From NCBI GenBank assembly GCA_029560815.1, contig JAKQKF010000212.1, positions 1 through 5,933 of the forward strand: 5,933 nt of DNA. Reading direction: 5' to 3'. The position numbers were made by a program, and so were the translations under genes. Each line of letters opens with the position of its first letter. Positions within the stretch are counted from its first letter, which is position 1. This DNA comes from a bacterium. Lineage in GTDB: Bacteria; KSB1; UBA2214. Positions 1 through 5,632 of this stretch are shown here, piece after piece. The notes under the pieces were generated by a model. That model was not told the DNA's origin. It ran no database searches and worked only from the letters and a program-made list of their open reading frames with translations.

Positions 1-201
1 GGTGGGCACGGTGCAGATCACCAGAGCGACGCCGGCCTTTTCCCATACCTCGATGGCCAGCGCCTCGATCTCGGCCTCCTCGGCGGCGGGAATGACCTCG
101 GCGAAATCATTCACGGCACCGCGGCGCTGCGGCAGAGTATTCTCCGCACGCAGCGGCAGACAAAGGAGAAGCAAAAGGGCCAGGGTGACAAATTTACGCA
201 T
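1..201 (-). CDS. TPM-domain exported protein, N-terminal part (cut by window edge)
   Basis: Reading leftward from the ATG at 199-201, the frame is open for 67 codons to the window edge with no stop, so only the amino-terminal part is present. Residues 1-19 form a signal peptide: MRK, then a leucine-rich core (LALLLLLCLPL) and a likely cleavage after LRA. The mature part carries 'GAVNDFAEVIPAAEEAEIEA' at residues 29-48, then a helix and the hydrophobic strand 'AGVALVICTV'. This is the opening of the TPM domain (Pfam TPM_phosphatase, YgcG/Psb32-like), whose hallmark is V-N/D-D-F/Y-A followed by an acidic helix and a 'qvvVvtv' strand. Known members act in the periplasm or are membrane-anchored; some bind calcium or have weak phosphatase activity, and most have no fixed role. 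The start is supported by the signal peptide; upstream there is only a weak GGA-like ribosome site. The C-terminus, including any transmembrane anchor or glycine-rich tail, lies outside the window. Confidence 0.85.
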   Translation of the reverse strand, partial: MRKFVTLALLLLLCLPLRAENTLPQRRGAVNDFAEVIPAAEEAEIEALAIEVWEKAGVALVICTVPT

Positions 202-440
202 GTTCGCTGATTCCGGATTCAGTGCATTTTAAATAAAGTACATCATTTCAGAGGTAAAAGCAAGCAAATTGCGCAGTGCACCTCCCCTCCTCCGGCATGG
301 GAAAACGGATCACCCGGCCGCGCCTGCGCATCCGGCCGGCAGCCGGGCGAGGGAAAACTGCGTCACCAATAACGACCATACGCCTATCAGCCTGCCCAAT
401 CGGCCGGCGATGAAAGGCGGGTCTGACAGCATAATAGCCC

Positions 441-469
441 TTGCAGGGAATGGATTTATTGTGTAAAAT
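441..469 (+). promoter_or_regulatory. Candidate sigma70-like promoter for the repeat protein gene
   Basis: A -35-like TTGCAG (441-446, 3 of 6 consensus matches) is followed by a 17-bp spacer and a good -10 box TAAAAT (464-469, 5 of 6). Transcription would begin near 476 and leave a leader of roughly 140 nt before the ATG at 614. A weaker alternative is TTGCGC (489-494) with TATATT (514-519) at 19-bp spacing. Both are read by eye only, and the host's own promoter consensus is not known. Confidence 0.35.
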
Positions 470-597
470 AGCGCTGCAGAGCAAATTTTTGCGCATTATT
501 TATCGATTGCACGTATATTACAGCATGCAAGACAGTGTCCAACTCATCTCTCCAGCACCTGTATCGACATCCAAGAGAGGCCGCTAACCATCAGTAT

Positions 598-603
598 AGG
601 AGG
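598..603 (+). promoter_or_regulatory. Strong Shine-Dalgarno site of the repeat protein gene
   Basis: A perfect AGGAGG lies 10 nt before the ATG at 614. It fixes that start, which is also the one that gives a clean signal peptide. No earlier in-frame start is as well supported. Confidence 0.8.
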
Positions 604-613
604 CATTTAGGAC

Positions 614-3532
614 ATGAGAATTCCGGCCTTAGACTATGCAGCCGTTGTGCTCTGCGCACTTTTAGTTCTGGGAACCATGGGGGCTCCTGCACTGGCTCAG
701 CCCGCCTCTCTCCAGCCCCTCGCACAGGTTTTGCGTTCTGACGGCACCCTTGATCTCGGCCTCGGCCGCAACGTCACCCTCGATCCCTCCGGCTTCGAGA
801 TGACCATCGATGATCAGGGCCGGCCGCGATTCACCCCCGCGCGGGCGGTCAAGCCGTCGGCCCCCCAGGCCATTGAAAAGTGGAGCCCGGAATATACCTT
901 TTCCGGCGCCGACAATATCGTCACCGCCCTGGCTGTGCATAACAACGAGCTCTATATCGGCGGCTATTTCAGCGCCATCGGCCCGGTGTTCGCCAACCGC
1001 ATTGTCAAGTGGGATGGATACACCTGGACCCCCCTCGGTGCCGGTGTGGACGGCAATGTTCACGCGATCCTTGTGACGGATACCGGCATCTACATCGGTG
1101 GCGATTTCATCTACGCCGGTGACCTCTTCTGCCAGCGCATCGCCAAATGGGATGGCGCGCGTTTCAGCCCCCTCGGCGAGGGCTTTAACGGCAAGGTGCG
1201 CGCCCTGGCCATGGCCAACGGCACCCTCTATGCCGGCGGCGAATTCACTTCGAGCGGCTCGACCACCCTCAACCGCATCGCCAGATGGGACGGCAGCGCC
1301 TGGAACCCCGTCGGCGCCGGCTGCAACGCCCCGGTGCTGGCCTTCGCCGTCAACGGCAGCGACCTCTACGTCGGCGGTGAATTCACCTTCATCGGCACCA
1401 CCCCCGTCAACCGCGTCGGCCGCTGGACCGGCACCTCCTGGTTCACGCTCGCTTCGGGGACCAACAGTGTCGTCCGCGCCCTCGCCTACAGTGACGGCTC
1501 GCTCTACGCCGGCGGAGATTTCACCACTGCCGGCACCACTACCGTCAATTACATCGCACGCTGGAACGGTGCGGCCTGGAGCGCCCTCGGCAGCGGCGCT
1601 GACCAGCGTGTCACCGCCATCGCCGCCGATGAGGGCACCATCTACGCCGGCGGCCACTTTTACAATATCGGCGGGGTAAGCGCACTGCGTCTTGCCAGTT
1701 GGGACGGCTCGGCCTGGAGCGCCCTCGGCAGCGGCGTCAACAGCTTTGTCTACGCCCTCACCTTCAACGCCGGCCATCTTTTCGTCGGCGGGGATTTCTC
1801 GGCCGCCGGCGCCGTCACCGCCAACCACCTCGTCGGCTGGAACGGCCACAACTACAGCTCCCTGCACACCGGCAAGGGCTTTAACGGCAACGTCTACGCC
1901 ATCTACATGGACGAACCCAACAACATCGCCTACATCGGCGGCTCCTTCACCCAGGGTGGAGGCATCGCCGCCAGCAATATCATCAAATATGACGGCTCCA
2001 CCGGCATCTGGAGCGCCCTTGGCAGCGGCATCAGCGGTCCCGTCTACGCCATCACCAAGCAGGGCTCCGATATCTTCGCCGGCGGGCGCTTCAACAGCGC
2101 CAGCGGCATCAGCGCCAGTAATGTCGCTCGCTGGAACGGCGCCTCCTGGTCCGCTCTCGGCAGCGGCATCACCAACGGTGCGCCGGGCACAGGCACCGTC
2201 TACGCTCTGGCCAGCAACGGCATCGACTCGCTGGTGGCCGGCGGCGAGTTCAATACCGCCGGCGGGATCACCACTCCGCGCGTCGCGCTCTGGAACGGAG
2301 GCGCATGGAAAACCATCGGTCTGGGGATGGATAACACCGTCTACACCCTCGCCTACGAGAGCTTTATGTTCTACGCCGGTGGCAAATTCAAGAATACCCA
2401 GGGCGGTGGCTATTTCCTCAACTATGCCGCGCTCTGGTCCGGCGACCGCCAGGCCTGGTACGCCATGGGCACCGGCGTCGACAGCACCGTTTACGTCATG
2501 AAACCCGGCGGCGCCGGCGTCCTCTACGTCGGCGGCAATTTCACTACAGCCGACGGCCTCCCGGCCAGACGGCTCGCGCGCTGGGAAGGTTCCCTCTGGG
2601 ACGGGGCGATCAGCACCGGCGCCAACGGCCGCATCCGGGCCATCGACGTGGTCGGCACCAAAATCTTCATCGGCGGCGATTTCTCCGAGGCGGGCGGCAT
2701 GCCGGCCAACCGCTTCGCCATCCTCGACCTCAGCTCCGACACCTGGAGCGCACCGGGCAACGGCCTCGACAGCACGGTCTACGCTCTCGGCATGGGCGAC
2801 CTCTACCTCGGCGGCGCCTTTACCGCCGCAGGCGCCAAACCCTCCTTCCACTTCGCCCAGTGGCTCGAGAACAGCTTTGTCTTTATGCAGGTCAAGCTCT
2901 TTCTCCAGGGGGCCTACGATGCCGGGGCCCACGCCATGACGACGCACCTCAATACCAGCGGCCATATTCCCCTCGTCTCGCCCTACTCGGATCACCGCAC
3001 CGTCAGCACCATCCCCGCCAACGTGACCGATTGGGTGATGGTTGAACTGCGCACAACCGGCGGCACAGTCGCCGGTCAGAAGAGTTTCTTCCTGCACAAA
3101 AACGGCTATCTGGCTGATGACGACGGCCTGACCGCGCAGGTGATCTTTGAGGGGGTGACGGATGGCAGCTATTATGTGATCATTTACCACCGCAACCATA
3201 TCGCCGTGATGAGCGCGAATCCGGTCGCCCTCACCAGCGGCGGGGCGGTCCTCTACGATTTCACCACCAGCCTCAGCCAGAGCTGGGAATTCGACAGCGC
3301 CGGCCGGACCTGCGTCGAGCTGGAACCGGGCGTCTGGGGCTTGTGGGCGGGCGATATCAATCAGGACGGTGTCATCACCACCCGCGACTATGTCGTCTGG
3401 TACGACGCCAATTTTGCCGGCGAATCCGGCTACTGCGTCAGCGATATCGATCTCAACGGCTCGCCGGCGGCCAGCGACTATACACTCTGGAACACCAATT
3501 CACAAATCGATCCGAGATGCCAGCTGCCGTGA
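614..3532 (+). CDS. Secreted 14-repeat beta-propeller surface protein with C-terminal dockerin-like calcium loops
   Basis: This 972-residue protein has four visible regions. Residues 1-28 are a signal peptide with a hydrophobic core (VVLCALLVLG) and an ALA|Q cleavage site after residue 28. Residues 29 to about 99 are a short leader region with the motif 'SDGTLDLGLG'. Residues about 100-757 contain fourteen repeats of about 47 residues, each with a [YF]-x-GG-x-F motif, then an R-[IVL]-A-x-W-[DN]-G motif, a W-x-x-LG-x-G motif and a V-x-A-[IL] strand. This is the pattern of kelch/Rax2-like propeller blades. From residue 758 a different beta-rich module begins (MQVKLFLQG, VTDWVMVELRT, YHRNHIAVMS, LYDFTT). 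It ends in two calcium-loop-like motifs: D914-N916-D918-G919 with D925, and D944-D946-N948-G949 with D955, resembling a dockerin duplication. There is no type IX Por sorting domain and no LPXTG or membrane anchor, so I infer export by Sec to the surface or outside. A role in adhesion or in binding glycan or protein is inference. It is transcribed alone and ends at a strong terminator. Confidence 0.93.
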   Translation: MRIPALDYAAVVLCALLVLGTMGAPALAQPASLQPLAQVLRSDGTLDLGLGRNVTLDPSGFEMTIDDQGRPRFTPARAVKPSAPQAIEKWSPEYTFSGADNIVTALAVHNNELYIGGYFSAIGPVFANRIVKWDGYTWTPLGAGVDGNVHAILVTDTGIYIGGDFIYAGDLFCQRIAKWDGARFSPLGEGFNGKVRALAMANGTLYAGGEFTSSGSTTLNRIARWDGSAWNPVGAGCNAPVLAFAVNGSDLYVGGEFTFIGTTPVNRVGRWTGTSWFTLASGTNSVVRALAYSDGSLYAGGDFTTAGTTTVNYIARWNGAAWSALGSGADQRVTAIAADEGTIYAGGHFYNIGGVSALRLASWDGSAWSALGSGVNSFVYALTFNAGHLFVGGDFSAAGAVTANHLVGWNGHNYSSLHTGKGFNGNVYAIYMDEPNNIAYIGGSFTQGGGIAASNIIKYDGSTGIWSALGSGISGPVYAITKQGSDIFAGGRFNSASGISASNVARWNGASWSALGSGITNGAPGTGTVYALASNGIDSLVAGGEFNTAGGITTPRVALWNGGAWKTIGLGMDNTVYTLAYESFMFYAGGKFKNTQGGGYFLNYAALWSGDRQAWYAMGTGVDSTVYVMKPGGAGVLYVGGNFTTADGLPARRLARWEGSLWDGAISTGANGRIRAIDVVGTKIFIGGDFSEAGGMPANRFAILDLSSDTWSAPGNGLDSTVYALGMGDLYLGGAFTAAGAKPSFHFAQWLENSFVFMQVKLFLQGAYDAGAHAMTTHLNTSGHIPLVSPYSDHRTVSTIPANVTDWVMVELRTTGGTVAGQKSFFLHKNGYLADDDGLTAQVIFEGVTDGSYYVIIYHRNHIAVMSANPVALTSGGAVLYDFTTSLSQSWEFDSAGRTCVELEPGVWGLWAGDINQDGVITTRDYVVWYDANFAGESGYCVSDIDLNGSPAASDYTLWNTNSQIDPRCQLP
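911..2884 (+). repeat. Fourteen tandem propeller-blade repeats inside the secreted protein
   Basis: The [YFV]-x-GG-x-F signature occurs fourteen times between residues 114 and about 735 of the protein, with a mean period close to 47.5 residues (about 143 bp). Most units are in register. Longer ones occur at the seventh and eighth (extra 2 residues), the ninth (an 'NGAPGTG' insertion) and the eleventh (a 'QGGGYF' expansion). The last units diverge most: the thirteenth has 'ILDLSSD' and the fourteenth 'WLENS' instead of W-[DN]-G. Fourteen blades would fit two seven-bladed propellers in series, but this is inference from the count alone. Confidence 0.9.
1572..1736 (+). repeat. 27-bp perfect direct repeat one blade apart
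   Basis: A 27-bp stretch is identical at 1572-1598 and 1710-1736, exactly 138 bp (46 codons) apart. It encodes the A-A/S-A-W-S-A-L-G-S-G segment of two consecutive blades. A near-copy with one base change in the shared core occurs near 2008-2029, and a more diverged one near 2147-2168. The shared synonymous codon choice points to recent duplication or gene conversion between neighbouring repeats, not only selection on the protein. Confidence 0.85.
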
Positions 3533-3550
3533 TCCGGCCTCAAGTCCCAC

Positions 3551-3584
3551 AAAAAAAGGGTGCGCATCTGCGCACCCTTTTTTT
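3551..3584. terminator. Bidirectional intrinsic terminator between convergent genes
   Basis: An 8-bp perfect GC-rich stem (GGGTGCGC 3558-3565 with GCGCACCC 3570-3577) closes an ATCT loop. Seven A (3551-3557) and seven T (3578-3584) flank it, so the pairing could extend to 15 bp. The T-run follows the stem when read in either direction. It therefore serves the secreted-protein gene ending at 3532 and the polyferredoxin gene ending at 3615 from the other strand. Confidence 0.95.
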
Positions 3585-3614
3585 ATGCCGGTTCCCGGCT
3601 TTCAAACCGTAATT

Positions 3615-4550
3615 TTATTTGAACTTGAGCGCGTTTTCGGGGCAGGCCTCGATGCAGGCGCCGCAGGCGTGGCAGTCGGGACGCGACTTTTTGCCCTCGA
3701 GAATGGAGGGAACCGTCGGGCAGGGGCTCTTTTTCACGCAGATCATACAGTTGGTGCAAGCCTCCTTGTCAAGGCGTACGCGCAGTATGGAGATATGCTC
3801 GGCGAGCCAGGTCAGCAGCCCGATCGGGCAGACCAGGTAGCAAAAAGGCCGGTAGAAAAAGAGCGCGCCGATGAAAGTGATGACGAAGGCGGGGATGATC
3901 GCCCACTCCATCTGCCAGTGCAGGAATTCAAAGGGATTGATCCAGGCGTAGAGGCTGAATCCCAGCCCGAAGAGAAAAGCGACAAACAGGAGGAAGAGCC
4001 CGATGCGGATGGCATTGGTGATCCGGAATGGGAGCTTGCCCTTCCAGCCGCGCGGCAGGGGGATCCTGTGGAGGAGCTCCTGCAGGGCGCCGATCGGACA
4101 ATTCCAGCCGCAAAAAAGTTTGTTGGCGATGACGGTCATCAGCAGGATGAAACCGAGAATGGAGATAAATATGATCGGAACGCTGCGGCCCATCTGGATG
4201 AACATGAGCGGCTTTTCGACTGAACACATCGGGCTCGGATGAAGTCCCATCCCCGCCGCGAACTGGCCCCAGGGCAGAAAGGGCACGACGCTGAAAGCCA
4301 GGAAAACGACGCCCATTGCGGCGAAACGCACCCAGGTCGTCACCTTGCGGGTCATGAGCAGGACAAGACCGAGGAAACCGAGGATGGCCCCCACCCAGAC
4401 GCGCGGCAGGGCCCAGACCGAGAAAAAGGTCATCTGCCGGCGCCCTTCACCCTCTTCGCCGAAGAGCAGGGTCACCGCGCCGGAGAGGAGCAGCATCAAC
4501 ACAAAAAGTGCGAGGGTACGGAGATGGAGCAGCTGAGCGGAACGTTTCAT
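3615..4550 (-). CDS. Membrane polyferredoxin, NapH/NosR/CcoG-like 4Fe-4S protein
   Basis: This 311-residue protein has about six hydrophobic helices (approximately residues 12-31, 50-66, 74-94, 123-143, 181-203 and 216-238) and a C-terminal ferredoxin domain. Two C-x3-CP motifs follow helices four and six: C147-GWN-C151-P and C237-YLV-C241-P. These are the signature of the Fer4_5 family (NapH, NosR, CcoG/RdxA). The tail carries two cluster motifs: C265-x2-C268-x2-C271-x5-C277-P and C293-x2-C296-x2-C299-x3-C303-P. The first has a longer last gap than the usual three. An extra cysteine sits in 'HPSPMC' (C109). Such proteins pass electrons from the quinol pool or cytoplasmic donors across the membrane to periplasmic enzymes; the partner here is unknown. 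I chose the ATG at 4550, not the longer open frame reaching to 4769, because the longer one runs through the upstream gene and a good AAAGGGAG ribosome site (4555-4562) precedes 4550. It is the second gene of an operon with the SUMF1-fold gene, 25 bp away. Calling it NapH itself is not justified. Confidence 0.9.
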   Translation of the reverse strand: MKRSAQLLHLRTLALFVLMLLLSGAVTLLFGEEGEGRRQMTFFSVWALPRVWVGAILGFLGLVLLMTRKVTTWVRFAAMGVVFLAFSVVPFLPWGQFAAGMGLHPSPMCSVEKPLMFIQMGRSVPIIFISILGFILLMTVIANKLFCGWNCPIGALQELLHRIPLPRGWKGKLPFRITNAIRIGLFLLFVAFLFGLGFSLYAWINPFEFLHWQMEWAIIPAFVITFIGALFFYRPFCYLVCPIGLLTWLAEHISILRVRLDKEACTNCMICVKKSPCPTVPSILEGKKSRPDCHACGACIEACPENALKFK

Positions 4551-4554
4551 GAGT

Positions 4555-4562
4555 CTCCCTTT
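4555..4562 (-). promoter_or_regulatory. Ribosome binding site deciding the polyferredoxin start
   Basis: On the minus strand AAAGGGAG ends 4 nt before the ATG at 4550 (7 nt if AAGG is taken as the core). It lies in the 25-bp gap after the stop of the upstream gene, so translation of the second gene starts independently and not from the long open frame that overlaps the upstream gene. Confidence 0.7.
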
Positions 4563-4575
4563 CTTTAGTGTGGGG

Positions 4576-5460
4576 TCAGGGTTTGCCGGACAGAGCGACG
4601 CGAAAACCGATGAAAGGATAGGCGAAGGAGGGATCCTGGCCGGCCCGCTCCGAGCAGCGGCTGTAGGCCGGATCATCCGCCCATGAGCCGCCGCGCAGCA
4701 CCCGCGAGCGCTCCATGGGCAGGGAACTGAACTCCCTGTTCGGGGGCAGATAGCCGAGATACTCCTCATAGAGATCTGAGCACCACTCCAGCACGTTGCC
4801 GGTCATGTCAAAAAGCCCCAGGCCGTTGGCCGCAAAGCTTCCGGCTGGCGCGGTGAAGACAAAGCCGTCCGTATAGCCTTTGAACCAGTTTTTAAAGGGA
4901 TAGCCGGCGGCGCCGCTCTCATCGGCGAGGTTGCCGCCTTGGTCAGCGCTTGGCCAGTCGCTGCCCCAGCTGTATTTGATCTTTTCGCCCCGGCTGCGGC
5001 AGGCATATTCCCACTCCTTCTCGGCGGGCAGCCGGCAGCCCGCCCATTCGCAAAAGGCCATGGCATCGTTCCAGCTGACGTTGACCACCGGATGGGAATC
5101 GCCCTGTTCAAAACCTGGATTGCGCCAGCTCGCGCCCGGAATGCGGTCGATCTTTGTGCCCGTCCAGGCCCAGCCGCTCCCCTCCTTCTCCGCTTCAGTG
5201 ACATAACCGGTGGCTTGTACAAAATGACGGTACTGCGCCACAGTAACCTCGGTCTTGCCGAGATAAAACTCGCCGACCCTGGTCTCGGTGACCGGCTGCT
5301 CGTCGCTGTCGCCGTCGCCAAAGGTGTCACCCATCTGGAACTGGCCGCCGGACACCTTGACAAACTCGATCCCGGTCTCGATGACCTTCTTCTCCCTGCA
5401 GGTCATAAAGAGGCCGGCGATCAGCAGCAGAAAGATCAGGCGCCGTATAGTGTTTTGCAT
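4576..5460 (-). CDS. SUMF1/FGE-fold lipoprotein-like protein lacking the catalytic cysteines
   Basis: This 294-residue protein belongs to the formylglycine-generating-enzyme-sulfatase family (Pfam FGE-sulfatase, also found in EgtB, PvdO and NirV). Residues 1-20 are a hydrophobic export signal ending FMT-C21, a loose lipobox, so lipid anchoring at C21 is likely but not certain. The domain runs from about 31 to 290 with the usual landmarks: 'FVKVSGGQFQMGD' (33-45), 'GKTEVTVAQY' (68-77), 'HPVVNVSWNDAMAFCEW' (123-139), 'RLPAEKEWEYACR' (143-155), 'GLFDMTGNVLEWCSD' (215-229), 'VLRGGSW' (254-260) and 'GFRVAL' (285-290). In true FGE, two cysteines follow the GGSY segment; by eye the matching positions here are D262 and S267. 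Copper-dependent oxidation of sulfatase cysteine is therefore unlikely. No sulfatase gene lies nearby. The ATG at 5460 is chosen over an in-frame ATG at 5580 because it gives the signal sequence and has AAGAGGG (5466-5472) 5 nt upstream. It is the first gene of the operon with the polyferredoxin. Confidence 0.9.
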   Translation of the reverse strand: MQNTIRRLIFLLLIAGLFMTCREKKVIETGIEFVKVSGGQFQMGDTFGDGDSDEQPVTETRVGEFYLGKTEVTVAQYRHFVQATGYVTEAEKEGSGWAWTGTKIDRIPGASWRNPGFEQGDSHPVVNVSWNDAMAFCEWAGCRLPAEKEWEYACRSRGEKIKYSWGSDWPSADQGGNLADESGAAGYPFKNWFKGYTDGFVFTAPAGSFAANGLGLFDMTGNVLEWCSDLYEEYLGYLPPNREFSSLPMERSRVLRGGSWADDPAYSRCSERAGQDPSFAYPFIGFRVALSGKP

Positions 5461-5465
5461 AGAAT

Positions 5466-5481
5466 CCCTCTTGCTAAAGAG
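5466..5481 (-). promoter_or_regulatory. Ribosome binding site of the SUMF1-fold gene, partly in a small hairpin
   Basis: On the minus strand AAGAGGG (5466-5472) is 5 nt from the ATG at 5460 and is the likely Shine-Dalgarno site. Its first five bases (5468-5472) are complementary to CTCTT read from 5477-5481 across a 4-nt loop. The stem is only 5 bp and mostly A-U rich, so any masking of the site would be weak. Confidence 0.6.
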
Positions 5482-5517
5482 TTGACGCGGTAAATGGAGA
5501 TGAGCCCTGTTTTTTTC

Positions 5518-5546
5518 AATGTACAATTTTCCGCCGTCATTATCAA
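5518..5546 (-). promoter_or_regulatory. Sigma70-like promoter of the SUMF1-fold/polyferredoxin operon
   Basis: Read on the minus strand, TTGATA (5541-5546, 5 of 6 matches to TTGACA) is followed by a 17-bp spacer and TACATT (5518-5523, 4 of 6 matches to TATAAT). Transcription would start near 5511 and leave a leader of about 50 nt before the ATG at 5460. The spacing is ideal and the position between divergent genes is right. Confidence 0.55.
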
Positions 5547-5551
5547 CCCTT

Positions 5552-5580
5552 TTGCATTGGCCGGAATAAGCCGGCTGCAA
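5552..5580. promoter_or_regulatory. Bulged inverted repeat between divergent genes, candidate operator
   Basis: Outer arms TTGCA (5552-5556) and TGCAA (5576-5580) pair. Inner arms GCCGG (5560-5564) and CCGGC (5571-5575) pair around the 6-nt loop AATAAG, with a 3-nt bulge TTG (5557-5559) on one side only. The element lies just upstream of the leftward promoter's -35 box and about 50 bp before the rightward GTG start, where a shared regulator site would be expected. It could instead be a leader hairpin of the rightward transcript; five T at 5586-5590 follow after a short gap. No regulator family is recognised from it. Confidence 0.4.
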
Positions 5581-5632
5581 GCTCTGTTTTTGCTAATGCA
5601 TATCCAAATTTCACACCAATTATCGAGGACTT

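Larger units (their letters stand above)
202..613. other. Intergenic spacer between divergent genes, no convincing gene
   Basis: This 412-bp stretch separates the leftward TPM-domain gene from the rightward repeat-protein gene. Short open frames occur on both strands (for example 269-466 plus and 248-496 minus). Their products are arginine- and proline-rich, show no domain or good ribosome site, and look like chance frames. The part nearest the TPM gene (about 218-270) is AT-rich and probably contains its promoter, but I cannot pick hexamers with confidence. A GC-rich section at 311-350 contains overlapping short inverted repeats (CCCGGC at 313-318 with GCCGGG at 342-347). The section from about 430 to 520 is AT-rich and contains the promoter candidate listed separately. 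Confidence 0.6.

Noticed and set aside
311..350. Riboswitch or structured RNA in the GC-rich inverted repeats of the left spacer.
   Set aside because: Only short stems are present, no known riboswitch core motif could be recognised, and the section lies upstream of the best promoter candidate.
248..496. Small open frames in the left spacer (248-496 minus, 269-466 plus).
   Set aside because: No ribosome site, no domain, biased composition, and they overlap each other on opposite strands.
1098..2501. Long +1-frame open stretches (1098-1679 and 1692-2501) inside the repeat gene, rich in S, P, T and A.
   Set aside because: These are frame shadows of the repeats; low-complexity composition and no start signals. 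The main frame is intact, so they do not indicate a frameshift.
662..3199. An 845-codon open frame on the minus strand, antisense to the repeat protein.
   Set aside because: It mirrors the sense gene: GC-rich codons leave few TTA, CTA or TCA triplets to make stops, and the sense repeats produce a pseudo-repeat 'VDGAVDAGAEG' pattern. It has no ribosome site or recognisable domain, while the sense frame has a signal peptide, a strong ribosome site and clear domain repeats.
3369..4223. A 284-codon plus-strand open frame running across the terminator and antisense to the polyferredoxin gene.
   Set aside because: It crosses a strong terminator and opposes a gene with unmistakable cysteine motifs. 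The acidic product (many E, D, Q) is the expected reverse of a hydrophobic membrane protein.
4551..4769. A 73-residue N-terminal extension of the polyferredoxin in the same open frame.
   Set aside because: It overlaps the end of the SUMF1-fold gene, reads as arginine/proline/serine-rich shadow sequence, and a good ribosome site supports the internal ATG at 4550.
4576..5460. True sulfatase-activating formylglycine-generating enzyme.
   Set aside because: The two catalytic cysteine positions are Asp and Ser, and no sulfatase gene is nearby; only the fold assignment is kept.
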